From the NCBI GenBank assembly GCA_050486105.1, contig JBJHCR010000119.1, forward strand, positions 1 through 16,676: DNA of 16,676 nt, written 5' to 3'. Below the pieces are notes generated by a model. The model saw nothing but the letters and a program-made list of their open reading frames with translations. It ran no database searches and was not told where the DNA came from. The DNA is from JAEXNA01 sp050486105 (GTDB taxonomy: Bacteria > Vulcanimicrobiota > Xenobia > Xenobiales > JADMJV01). The position numbers and the translations under genes are program-made. This document shows, piece after piece, positions 1-6,381 of this stretch. Position 1 is the stretch's first letter. Each line of letters begins with the position of its first letter.

Positions 1-196
1 CGCGGCGTCGAATCTCACTCAAATACGCCTGGTATTAAGCGTTCACTTCTCCTTGCGACACCCACGCAAGCGCGGCCACCCACGCAAGCGCGGGTTCCCG
101 GCGCCTGACCACAATTGGTAGGGACGAGCTTCACGGACCTTGCACTAGGAGGCTGCTGAATTAATCTCCGCGTCGCGAGACTCGTTCATCACCCAC
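1..196. other. Non-coding left edge
   Basis: I see no convincing gene here. It lies downstream of the minus-strand operon ending at 197, and I see no clear hairpin-plus-T-tract terminator for that operon. The only clear structure is the short tandem repeat at 59-93. A GGCTGCTGAA string at 151-160 resembles the outer end of some insertion sequences, but no partner end is visible, so I do not call an element. Confidence 0.5.
59..93. repeat. Two-copy 18-bp tandem repeat
   Basis: The 17-base unit CACCCACGCAAGCGCGG occurs identically at 59-75 and 77-93, separated by one C, giving an 18-base period. Only two copies are present in the window, so it may be a chance slippage duplication or the edge of a longer array outside it. 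Function unknown. Confidence 0.75.
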
Positions 197-1573
197 CTAG
201 GGGTCCTGGAGGTAGAGGTTGCCCAAAAGCCAGCTTTCTGGACCCAGCCGAGCCGCGGCGTAATTGATAGAGGAGCCCGGAGGCACGACCATTTCGAATC
301 TCTCAAACGGTTGGTCCTTTGAGGTCGGATTTCTTCGGGTTCCTCTCAGTTTCCGGACTTGGAAGGTTCCGTGATGTATAGGCCTTCTGGATATGTTGAG
401 CCCAAATTGACGACAGAGTTCCAGAATGCTGCTGGATCGTTTCAGGCGCAATCTGGTTAGAACGTAAGGCCCAGCAAGCTCGGAGTGGAGTTTTTCAAGG
501 TGAGGTTGCGGTGGCAGCGGCGACACGCTCACGATATGAATGAGTTGGTTTTTATGGAGCGGTGTCAGGCCATACCGGATGGTCGTGAAGGCCGTGCCGA
601 CCAGGTTCAGCCTAGGAGAAGCTTGGCTGAGGCCCCAAGGTACCAGCACCGATGCGCCCATGATTCCAAGGACCGAGGCGACCCGGGCGAACCTTGAAGT
701 TTGCTCCTTGAAGGCCACCCCTGAGAGCGCTAGGATCAAGAGGGTGGCTAAGAACCGAATCAGGTGTTCGATAAAGAGATTCCCCGTGAGTTGATGGAGA
801 AGGAAGATGGGGAGACCGACAAGCAGGAGGAGCGTCCCGTATCGAACTTGAGTTGTAAGTCTCAGGTAAACGACGGCAGCAGCCAGGGCTTGGGAGCTCA
901 AAGGGCCACCATCGATGCTGGTCTCAAGAAGAATGAATAAGCTCAAAACCATAGGGGCTTGATTTTGTCTTGGTAAATTCTGAAGGCTGTGTCGGAGGCT
1001 ATAGAGGGTCCAGAGGCAGGCCCCTGCGAGGAGAACAAAATGGAGCAGCAGAGCCGGCCGGGACAAATACGGAAGAAAGGCCGCCCCCCCATCAAAGCGA
1101 AAATTGGCCCCCTGAAACCATTGGCCGAGGACCGCCTTGGTGACGTGGATGTGAACAAGGTGTGTTTTGGCATAGTCGTAGTCGACGTAAGAGAGAACCA
1201 CTTGAGTGGGTGCTAGACCGAGACTGTGGGTGAACCAGAGTTGCTGCCCGACTGCTAGGGCGTGGAGTAGGATAAGGGCACAACCAAGGGCACCGAAGCC
1301 CGAAATTCGCCGGTCTTTCTGAGATGGGAGGGACGATTCCGAAACGCTGCGTCCTAGCAGAAAGAAAACCAAGGCTAAGAAGGCCAAAAAAAGCCAGGTC
1401 TTGACCATCGAGATTCCCAAGGTTAGAAGATCGACAAACAGCTTTAGGACTAAGCCGACTTCCTGAGACCAGCCGGCCACCAGCAAAAGAGCGAGGCATC
1501 CCAAGGACACCCGATAGTAAGCAGCGGGTTTCCAGGCTGTCGATAGCCTTAGGGGTTTGGGTTCTCGAGTCAT
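197..1573 (-). CDS. Polytopic membrane protein of unknown function (458 aa)
   Basis: I do not recognise this family. The first ~316 residues are rich in hydrophobic stretches, roughly at 20-35, 39-53, 57-74, 93-112, 172-191, 206-219, 246-262, 272-288 and 298-316, so about nine or ten membrane segments. The last ~140 residues are hydrophilic, basic and probably cytosolic. Between the fourth and fifth segments lies a polar loop (about 128-165) with a histidine-rich stretch, HLVHIHVTK at 138-146, which could be an active or metal-binding site; that is a guess. The ATG at 1573 overlaps the stop of the CarS-like gene by four bases (ATGA, 1570-1573), so the two are almost certainly translationally coupled. 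By context it probably acts with that lipid-type cytidylyltransferase homologue in the membrane, but no function can be assigned. Confidence 0.82.
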   Translation of the reverse strand: MTREPKPLRLSTAWKPAAYYRVSLGCLALLLVAGWSQEVGLVLKLFVDLLTLGISMVKTWLFLAFLALVFFLLGRSVSESSLPSQKDRRISGFGALGCALILLHALAVGQQLWFTHSLGLAPTQVVLSYVDYDYAKTHLVHIHVTKAVLGQWFQGANFRFDGGAAFLPYLSRPALLLHFVLLAGACLWTLYSLRHSLQNLPRQNQAPMVLSLFILLETSIDGGPLSSQALAAAVVYLRLTTQVRYGTLLLLVGLPIFLLHQLTGNLFIEHLIRFLATLLILALSGVAFKEQTSRFARVASVLGIMGASVLVPWGLSQASPRLNLVGTAFTTIRYGLTPLHKNQLIHIVSVSPLPPQPHLEKLHSELAGPYVLTRLRLKRSSSILELCRQFGLNISRRPIHHGTFQVRKLRGTRRNPTSKDQPFERFEMVVPPGSSINYAAARLGPESWLLGNLYLQDP

Positions 1574-2061
1574 GACTTATCAAGGTGGGGGCGAAGAAGG
1601 GCACTGGCAACGGCATGGATGGAGGCACCGACGACGAGAGCACTCAGGGCTAGGAGTGGCTCCAGGGGGGCATAGCAAGAGTACGCCAATAGGGCTCCGA
1701 GCACATAGTCGAGATGGTCCCAAGGTCTATGAGGTGCTCCCCTTGGATAGTTCATCCTTCGTTTAATGAAACTGTGCACAACCGTTCCCACGTCAACCCC
1801 GAGGGCGAGGATCAATCCCCCCCAAAAATCCCCCAGCAGAGCCCCGAGGCATCCGCCAACCATCAGCACCAGCGGCAGGCCTATCAGAGTCCTCCCATCT
1901 CCCACCAACCTTTTCCCTCTCCACTGCACACCCAGATCGACCGGGGGGCCGAGGCCTTCTCCTATGCCTCGGCCGAAAAGGTAGAGCGAAAGGTTGGCTG
2001 CCATCGCCGGGAGGAGAAATATCGCTCCCTGTTTCAACCAAAGCAGCAGTTCCCAACCCAT
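1570..2061 (-). CDS. CarS/DUF46-family membrane protein (CDP-archaeol synthase-like)
   Basis: 163 residues with about five hydrophobic segments, the usual size and layout of the CarS family (PF01864). Family landmarks in order: PAMAAN near 18-23, PxD at 40-42, a G-D-G-R-T block at 54-58 (GDGKT in the archaeal enzymes, so K is R here), D90-x-G92, the SFIKRR signature at 97-102, and the WDHLD block at 114-118 just before the last segments. Archaeal CarS makes CDP-archaeol from CTP and unsaturated archaetidic acid in the membrane. Bacterial members are widespread and most have no proven substrate, so a CDP-activated lipid other than archaeol is equally possible. It starts with the ATG immediately after the TAG of the 63-aa gene (no gap) and overlaps the 458-aa gene by four bases, making a compact three-gene operon. 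Family assignment is firm; the substrate is not. Confidence 0.82.
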   Translation of the reverse strand: MGWELLLWLKQGAIFLLPAMAANLSLYLFGRGIGEGLGPPVDLGVQWRGKRLVGDGRTLIGLPLVLMVGGCLGALLGDFWGGLILALGVDVGTVVHSFIKRRMNYPRGAPHRPWDHLDYVLGALLAYSCYAPLEPLLALSALVVGASIHAVASALLRPHLDKS

Positions 2062-2253
2062 CTAAGGCTGTTCTCTCGAACTCACGACGAACCAGAGATT
2101 GAGCAATCCGAACCCGCCGAGCCAAACTTGCAGGAAGAGGCCGGCGGGACCGACCGGCAGAAGCAGGGCCAAGGCCAAGCAAGCCAAGCCGTTGAGGACC
2201 ATCATCGCCTTCCCGTACAGCATCCAGCACAGCTTGTCATCATCCTCGTTCAA
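2062..2253 (-). CDS. Small membrane protein, first gene of the CarS-like operon (63 aa)
   Basis: No recognised family. The peptide has two hydrophobic stretches (about residues 16-33 and 37-57) joined by a short turn, so it is probably a hairpin membrane peptide. The chosen start is TTG at 2253, the only start in frame before an upstream stop at 2263-2265. The internal ATG at 2223 (residue 11) is an alternative that would still keep both membrane segments. A weak Shine-Dalgarno-like GATGAG lies eight bases before the TTG. Its TAG stop (2064-2062) directly abuts the ATG of the CarS-like gene, which is the best evidence that it is real and co-translated. It may be an accessory subunit of the following membrane enzyme; this is inference from position only. 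Confidence 0.6.
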   Translation of the reverse strand: MNEDDDKLCWMLYGKAMMVLNGLACLALALLLPVGPAGLFLQVWLGGFGLLNLWFVVSSREQP

Positions 2254-2329
2254 GGTCGGAACTCATCAGACATCTTCATCCTCGGAACAATTCGTTTGCT
2301 CTAACTCATGGCCTTCTCTGGCCCTCTGG

Positions 2330-2358
2330 GATAAACTCAGCCCTTGGGTTCCTGACAA
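2330..2358 (-). promoter_or_regulatory. Possible promoter of the CarS-like operon
   Basis: Reading the minus strand, TTGTCA (2358-2353) and TTTATC (2335-2330) are separated by 17 bases. The -35 matches the sigma-70 consensus in five of six positions and the -10 in only three, so this is a weak candidate. It would give a leader of about 70 bases before the 63-aa gene. Confidence 0.3.
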
Positions 2359-2405
2359 CTCTCGACTCTGAAGCAGTGAAACGGCACGAAAAATCGAAAG
2401 ATCCT

Positions 2406-2441
2406 CTTTCCCGAAAGGAGTTCCTCGTTTCCTTGGGAAAG
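2406..2441 (+). promoter_or_regulatory. Nested hairpin covering the ribosome-binding site of the 81-aa gene
   Basis: CTTTCCC (2406-2412) pairs perfectly with GGGAAAG (2435-2441). Inside it, GAAAGGAG (2413-2420) pairs with CTCGTTTC (2424-2431) with one mismatch and a three-base loop, and three unpaired bases (2432-2434) join the two stems. The outer 3' arm contains most of the Shine-Dalgarno AAAGGA (2438-2443) of the gene starting at 2453. If transcribed as one leader this would hide the ribosome-binding site. The pairing is directly visible; the regulatory role is inferred. Confidence 0.45.
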
Positions 2442-2452
2442 GACGCCGGGCT

Positions 2453-2698
2453 ATGGGAAATACATACAACGTACTCAGTGAATACCTCCAAGAATTTATC
2501 CCGGCGATGAAGGTGGAATGCCTGATCGTTGGGGTGAGTTTGATGATCATCTCGGCTTGCATGGTGCTGCTGGCGTTGACCAGTGGTTTGTCGGGTCAGC
2601 TCACCTACCTCACCTTCAATCCTGGTTGCACGGCTCCACTTTTTGTTGCCGGAGCCGCTCTCTGCATTTGGGCTTTAGTGGCTAAGAAACCACAGTAG
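2453..2698 (+). CDS. Small membrane protein of unknown function (81 aa)
   Basis: An 81-residue protein with two clear hydrophobic segments (about 24-45 and 61-77) linked by a polar loop, and a short basic tail ending KKPQ. I do not recognise the family. The ATG at 2453 is preceded nine bases upstream by a good Shine-Dalgarno, AAAGGA (2438-2443), which supports both the gene and the start. The site lies in the 3' arm of the nested hairpin at 2406-2441. A strong hairpin with a T-rich tail follows the stop at 2745-2776, so this looks like a monocistronic unit. It is divergent from the CarS-like operon and could be co-regulated with it, but nothing in the protein proves a link. Confidence 0.65.
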   Translation: MGNTYNVLSEYLQEFIPAMKVECLIVGVSLMIISACMVLLALTSGLSGQLTYLTFNPGCTAPLFVAGAALCIWALVAKKPQ

Positions 2699-2744
2699 GC
2701 CTCAAAGCTTCTCGAGCTGAGTTCTCGTCGGTCCTCATTTAGAG

Positions 2745-2782
2745 AGAGCGGTCCCCGTTTCCGGAGACCGCTCTTTGATTCT
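2745..2782. terminator. Hairpin terminator between convergent genes
   Basis: AGAGCGGTC (2745-2753) pairs perfectly with GACCGCTCT (2766-2774) around a 12-base loop, followed on the plus strand by TTTGATTCTTT. It lies between the stop of the 81-aa gene (2698) and the 3' end of hemQ (2825, minus). It has the better T-tract on the plus side, but the stem could work in both directions. Confidence 0.75.
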
Positions 2783-2824
2783 TTGAGCCTTGGATAGGGC
2801 TCAAATCAGCAGCCTCCACACGCC

Positions 2825-3676
2825 CTAATGTCCTTTGGCCAAGAGATTCTCCGACCAGATTGGCAGGCGGGGCCGGAAGATGTCTTCGGGTGCAGTTCTG
2901 ATGCCCACGTAGAACGGTCCAAACTCGGCGTAGACGGCGCTCACCTCATCAAAGCGCATTTCATAGATCAGCTTCTTGAAATCCAGCGCATTCTTAGCGA
3001 AGAGGTCGACCCCCCAGTCAAAGTCTGCAAGCCCGGCCGAGGCGGTGATGATCTGCGAGACCCGACCAAAGTATTTTCGACCTGTTCTGCCGTGGCTCTT
3101 CATCATTTCTGCACGCTCTTTGGGGTTGAGCATAAACCAATTGATGGTTTCACCCCGCTTCTTGTTCATAGGGTAGAAGCAGATGTAGGGGTCCTCCGGG
3201 ATTTCGGGATACAGACGAGCTTTTTGGGTGTCTTTTTCCCCTTCGAGGAGTTCTTCTAGAGCCAGATCCCACTCCACCGAGTTCTCCTCTAGGCCCTTCT
3301 TCAGCAGAACCTTGCGGTAGCGTTCGGCGGCCCCGTGTAGGGAAAGTTCCACCACCGAAAAGTAGCCATAGGTTGGCTCCAGATATTCGTAGATGGCCAG
3401 CTCTTGAACCAGTTGTTCCACTTCGGCCAGTTCGTCCGGGCTTCGGCGAAAGTAGACCAGCATCAGATCGGCGATGTTCGACAGCACCTTATAGCAGGCT
3501 CCGGATTCATCGGCTTCACGCCGAGCGTTGAGCGCGTTCAAGACTCGAGCAGCTTCCTGCAAGATCTGTTCTCGGTAAGCCGGCTCTAGGAGCAGCAGCC
3601 CCCGGCGGTCGATGCGGTACAGTTGATGAAGGCAGAAGGCGCCTTCTAGAGTCGAAGGAGGTCGATTGTTTGACAT
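2825..3676 (-). CDS. hemQ: Coproheme decarboxylase (HemQ/ChdC, chlorite dismutase family)
   Basis: Last enzyme of the coproporphyrin-dependent heme pathway: it oxidatively decarboxylates the two propionates of Fe-coproporphyrin III to heme b using peroxide; cytosolic. The 283 residues fit the family, with a slightly long N-terminus. Key signatures are the YPMNKKRG block at 168-175 (Tyr168 corresponds to the radical tyrosine, Tyr145 of the S. aureus enzyme), the SHGRTGR block at 195-201 with the proximal heme ligand His196, Gln208 on the distal side, and the block at 235-250 (KLIYEMRFDEVSAVYA). True chlorite dismutases carry a distal arginine and lack the YPM motif, so decarboxylase is the better call. 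The ATG at 3676 has only a weak ribosome-binding site (AAGAG). It is divergent from pepP across a 72-base gap. No other heme gene is in the window. Confidence 0.93.
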   Translation of the reverse strand: MSNNRPPSTLEGAFCLHQLYRIDRRGLLLLEPAYREQILQEAARVLNALNARREADESGACYKVLSNIADLMLVYFRRSPDELAEVEQLVQELAIYEYLEPTYGYFSVVELSLHGAAERYRKVLLKKGLEENSVEWDLALEELLEGEKDTQKARLYPEIPEDPYICFYPMNKKRGETINWFMLNPKERAEMMKSHGRTGRKYFGRVSQIITASAGLADFDWGVDLFAKNALDFKKLIYEMRFDEVSAVYAEFGPFYVGIRTAPEDIFRPRLPIWSENLLAKGH

Positions 3677-3711
3677 AGACTGGCTCTTTGACTTTGGAGA
3701 CCCAAGGCCTT

Positions 3712-3733
3712 CCCAGGAGATCGACTCCTAGGG
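3712..3733. promoter_or_regulatory. Inverted repeat in the hemQ-pepP divergent gap
   Basis: CCCAGGAG (3712-3719), loop ATCGA, then CTCCT (3725-3729), one bulged A and GGG (3731-3733) form an eight-pair inverted repeat. It sits in the only 72 bases between the divergent hemQ and pepP starts, just before the AAGG ribosome-binding site of pepP. It could be an operator shared by both genes or a 5'-leader hairpin. Only the symmetry is seen. Confidence 0.3.
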
Positions 3734-3748
3734 GAAAAAGGCTCCGGG

Positions 3749-5122
3749 ATGAATGACACAACTGCTTTTTCCGCCCGACGCCTCCATTTGGCGGACCTGC
3801 TTCCCGGGATCCCTGTCTTGTTGACCAGCGGCTGCCAAAGGTACAAGAACTACCTTGGAAATCCGTACCCCTTCAGAGCCAACAGCCACTATATGTATTT
3901 TGGAGCCCCCTCTGATCCAGACACCGCTTTGCTCCTTCTCAATGGAGAAGCCACCTTGTACCGCCAGCCTGAAACCGACGAGGACCGGCTTTGGCACGGG
4001 GGTGGGTCCAACGAGTCGGACTTGATAGAGAGCTATGAATTGGCTGCGGTCAAGGGCTTAGACCAACTCTGCGAGGACTTGGCGACCCTGGGAGTCGACG
4101 AAGTGCTCTCGGTGCCCCAGGCTGACCTCGCCAGCAATAAGTTTCTTGAGCGGTTCCTTGGAAGGCTTCCGAATCTCCAGGAAGACCCGGATGTCGATCT
4201 GGTGGATGCCCTGATCGAATGCCGACTGAGGCACGACGAGCAGGCCGTCCGCAGACTCAGGGAAGCGGTGGGGGAAACCGTTCGCCTTCAGCGCACCATT
4301 GCGCTGGCCTGTCGCGATGGGATTTCGGAAACGGCTCTGAAGGCGGCCCACGATCATTTTTTGGCCTTGCATGGATACGGGCCCTCATTTCAGCCGATCC
4401 TCACTGTCCGAGGAGAGGTTTTGCACAATCATTCTTACAGTGGAACCCTCAAAGACGGCGATTTGGTGCTGCTGGACTGCGGGGTGGAGTTGGCCGATGG
4501 ATGGTCCGGTGATCTGACCAGGACCTTGCCGGTGTCGGGACGGTTTTCAGAGGCCCAAAGAGGGATCTACGAGGTGGTGGACCGAGCTCGACAGGTCGCC
4601 GTAGAAAAAGTTGCCCCAGGCGTCCATTTTCGCGACCTACATTTTGCGGCCGCAGAAGCTATGGTCGACGGCCTCCTGCAACTCGGGATATTCAAAGGTA
4701 CTCGGGACCAACTCCTAGAGCGCAGAGCTCATACGCTGTTTTTTCCTCACGGTCTTGGTCATCTTCTCGGTCTGGACGCTCACGATATGGAAGATCTTGG
4801 TGATGCTGCAGGTTATGCAGAAGGGGAGGAGCGCTCATCCCATTTCGGAACCGACGCCCTGCGCCTTTCCCGAGAACTGGAGGCAGGGATGGTGGTCACC
4901 ATTGAACCCGGATTCTACGCCATCCCAGCGCTGCTTGACGGAGAACTCGGCCGCTCCTTCGATGATGTCTTAGATCGCCAGGTCTTGGCGCGCTACACCG
5001 ATGTGCGGGGTATCCGGATCGAAGACGACGTCCTGGTGACCGAGGACGGTTTCGAAGTCCTCAGTTCGGACTTGCCCACCAAGGCTGAGCAGGTGGAAGG
5101 CTTGGTGCTCTGTCAAGCTTGA
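3749..5122 (+). CDS. pepP: Xaa-Pro aminopeptidase (M24B, aminopeptidase P)
   Basis: Cytosolic dinuclear metallopeptidase that removes an N-terminal residue preceding proline. The 457 residues match the PepP length. An N-terminal AMP_N-type domain (about 1-165) precedes the pita-bread catalytic domain. All five metal ligands are present: Asp243 (LLDCG), Asp255 (GDLTRT), His338 (second His of HGLGH), Glu386 (IEPG) and Glu425 (RIEDD); His345 (DAHD) is also conserved. The spacing between the two Asp ligands is one residue longer than in E. coli PepP. The ATG at 3749 has AAGG seven bases upstream, behind a small hairpin. It stands alone, divergent from hemQ, and its 3' end lies inside a perfect 12-bp inverted repeat that includes the stop codon. 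Distinction from prolidase rests on the AMP_N-like N-terminus and overall size. Confidence 0.93.
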   Translation: MNDTTAFSARRLHLADLLPGIPVLLTSGCQRYKNYLGNPYPFRANSHYMYFGAPSDPDTALLLLNGEATLYRQPETDEDRLWHGGGSNESDLIESYELAAVKGLDQLCEDLATLGVDEVLSVPQADLASNKFLERFLGRLPNLQEDPDVDLVDALIECRLRHDEQAVRRLREAVGETVRLQRTIALACRDGISETALKAAHDHFLALHGYGPSFQPILTVRGEVLHNHSYSGTLKDGDLVLLDCGVELADGWSGDLTRTLPVSGRFSEAQRGIYEVVDRARQVAVEKVAPGVHFRDLHFAAAEAMVDGLLQLGIFKGTRDQLLERRAHTLFFPHGLGHLLGLDAHDMEDLGDAAGYAEGEERSSHFGTDALRLSRELEAGMVVTIEPGFYAIPALLDGELGRSFDDVLDRQVLARYTDVRGIRIEDDVLVTEDGFEVLSSDLPTKAEQVEGLVLCQA

Positions 5123-5136
5123 CTTTGACAGAGCAC
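5105..5136. terminator. Hairpin overlapping the pepP stop codon
   Basis: GTGCTCTGTCAA (5105-5116) is perfectly complementary to TTGACAGAGCAC (5125-5136) around an eight-base loop that contains the TGA stop (5120-5122). It lies between convergent genes. There is no T-tract after it on the plus strand, so it is not a textbook intrinsic terminator; it may act as a bidirectional pause or an mRNA end-protecting stem. Confidence 0.45.
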
Positions 5137-5157
5137 TCTGGCCCAAGCATTGTCGGC

Positions 5158-5565
5158 TTAACTTCCGTAGACCGGTTTGCTGGGGGGGGCTATGCCGGAG
5201 ATTTCTGAGACGATCACTTGGAACCCGTGGACCCAGCGGTCTACGGTTTCTTCGATCTTGGCTTCGAGTTCGGACAGGCGCTCTTTGTCATCGCAAGAGC
5301 GTATTTCATCTCGTAGGGTATCGAGCTCAGCGGTCAGTTTGGCAAACGTCTGCCGAGTCTCCTGGTTGGGGTGCTGGCCAACCAAGTGGTCCATCAGGCG
5401 GGTTTGCTCTTCGGTGAGTTCGTCAATTCTTTTGCGAACCTGCTGAGCTTGTATGGGATGACAGGCAGTTTTGGAAAGCTGAGTGTGGCGATCCAGATCT
5501 CGGCTGACCTCAGCCAGCTTTTCTAATTGGGCCCGGATCTCCGGGGGGTTTCCCGAGGTTGACAT
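5158..5565 (-). CDS. Coiled-coil protein of unknown function (135 aa)
   Basis: A highly charged, almost wholly alpha-helical 135-residue protein with no signal peptide or membrane segment. Heptad-like runs span roughly residues 8-30 and 40-112, with the short helix-breaking tail PPSKPVYGS at the end. Two cysteines (Cys35 and Cys90) are present, but no metal-binding pattern is seen. I do not recognise the family. It begins 12 bases after the stop of the secreted 268-aa gene and is probably in the same transcript. No good Shine-Dalgarno precedes the ATG at 5565, which fits translation by re-initiation. It converges on pepP. The product may be structural or a binding partner of the upstream secreted protein, but as a cytosolic protein it would not meet the exported form. 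Confidence 0.68.
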   Translation of the reverse strand: MSTSGNPPEIRAQLEKLAEVSRDLDRHTQLSKTACHPIQAQQVRKRIDELTEEQTRLMDHLVGQHPNQETRQTFAKLTAELDTLRDEIRSCDDKERLSELEAKIEETVDRWVHGFQVIVSEISGIAPPSKPVYGS

Positions 5566-5577
5566 GGGAAGGGGTTC

Positions 5578-6381
5578 TCAGAACGAAAAGGGGAGTCCTG
5601 CAGCCGGGTCCGGGACCAGATTCCTGATCTCTGGGCGAAGCTTGCGCAGTTCTTCGCCGAGGGTGGCCACCTCCCTCAAGAATTCTCTTTCGCTGGTGTC
5701 GATGTCTCCACGATATTCAGCGAGCCGCTGGCGATCCTCGAGGGCCGCTCGTCGATAGGCTCTCAAGGTTTCCCGACCAAGCCGAGCTTCTGGTTTGGGC
5801 AGGTGATGCAAGACCTTAAGAACCTCGATCCCTTCAGAATTGGTCTCCCAACCCACCGATTCTAGGGGAAGGCCGGCCTGGGGTTCGAGTGCCGGAGTCG
5901 GGCGGTCCGAAAAGAGACCGCGGGCTGCGGCTCGGTCCACCTGCTTGAGATAATCATCCAGAAGTTTGAGGCCTTCATCGGTCCGAGTCTTGCGACGCGC
6001 AAACTCCCGAGAAAACTCTCGACTCTGCTCCATTCTCGCCAGCAGAAAATAGTAGTGAAGCAAGACCAAGCGTTCCGCCTGCACCCGTTCGGGAGGGAAC
6101 TCCAACTCGAGAAGCGTCCGGGTTTGTCGAGCGCTGTCGGTCGTGGGAATGGGAACCTTGGCCGCCAAGTCTCGCAAGCGAAGTCGGATGGCCGGGCTCA
6201 GCTCTTTGGAAACCGAAGTTCTCCATCTCAGGTCTTCGGGAGCGATTCTCAAGGTTTGGGCTGAAACTTCATTGGTGGTGCCCAGGAGCAGGAATCCGAG
6301 CATGACGGCCACGGCGATGGACGCGCGGAGCAAGCGATGCCAACGCAGGGATTTTGGGGACAAGAGAGCACAGCCGAGCAT
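5578..6381 (-). CDS. Secreted helical protein of unknown function
   Basis: The N-terminus is a plausible Sec signal: a basic stretch (RWHRLLR), a hydrophobic core (ASIAVAVMLGFLLLG) and a cleavage site after VSA, leaving a mature protein that starts QTLRIAPED. There is no lipobox. The mature ~225 residues are mostly charged helices, and no known domain is recognised. The start is uncertain. The ATG at 6381 is adopted; it abuts the uvrB ATG at 6382 on the other strand. TTG codons at 6363 and 6333 would also give good signal peptides and would leave room between the two genes. The frame stays open upstream to about 6432, but that part overlaps conserved uvrB coding sequence and is unlikely to be used. 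It is followed 12 bases later by the coiled-coil gene, probably in one operon. Confidence 0.66.
   Translation of the reverse strand: MLGCALLSPKSLRWHRLLRASIAVAVMLGFLLLGTTNEVSAQTLRIAPEDLRWRTSVSKELSPAIRLRLRDLAAKVPIPTTDSARQTRTLLELEFPPERVQAERLVLLHYYFLLARMEQSREFSREFARRKTRTDEGLKLLDDYLKQVDRAAARGLFSDRPTPALEPQAGLPLESVGWETNSEGIEVLKVLHHLPKPEARLGRETLRAYRRAALEDRQRLAEYRGDIDTSEREFLREVATLGEELRKLRPEIRNLVPDPAAGLPFSF

Noticed and set aside
145..196. End of an insertion sequence (GGCTGCTGAA string)
   Set aside because: Only one end-like string is seen, with no matching inverted copy, no target duplication and no transposase.
1092..1643. A 183-codon minus frame inside the 458-aa gene
   Set aside because: It overlaps the membrane-protein gene in another frame and gives a Ser/Arg/Pro-rich product. 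The coupled ATGA start of the 458-aa frame is far better supported.
1714..2304. A long plus-strand frame (196 codons) opposite the CarS-like gene
   Set aside because: It lies antisense to a gene with clear family motifs, its product is low-complexity and proline/glutamine-rich, and it lacks a ribosome-binding site; it is a shadow frame.
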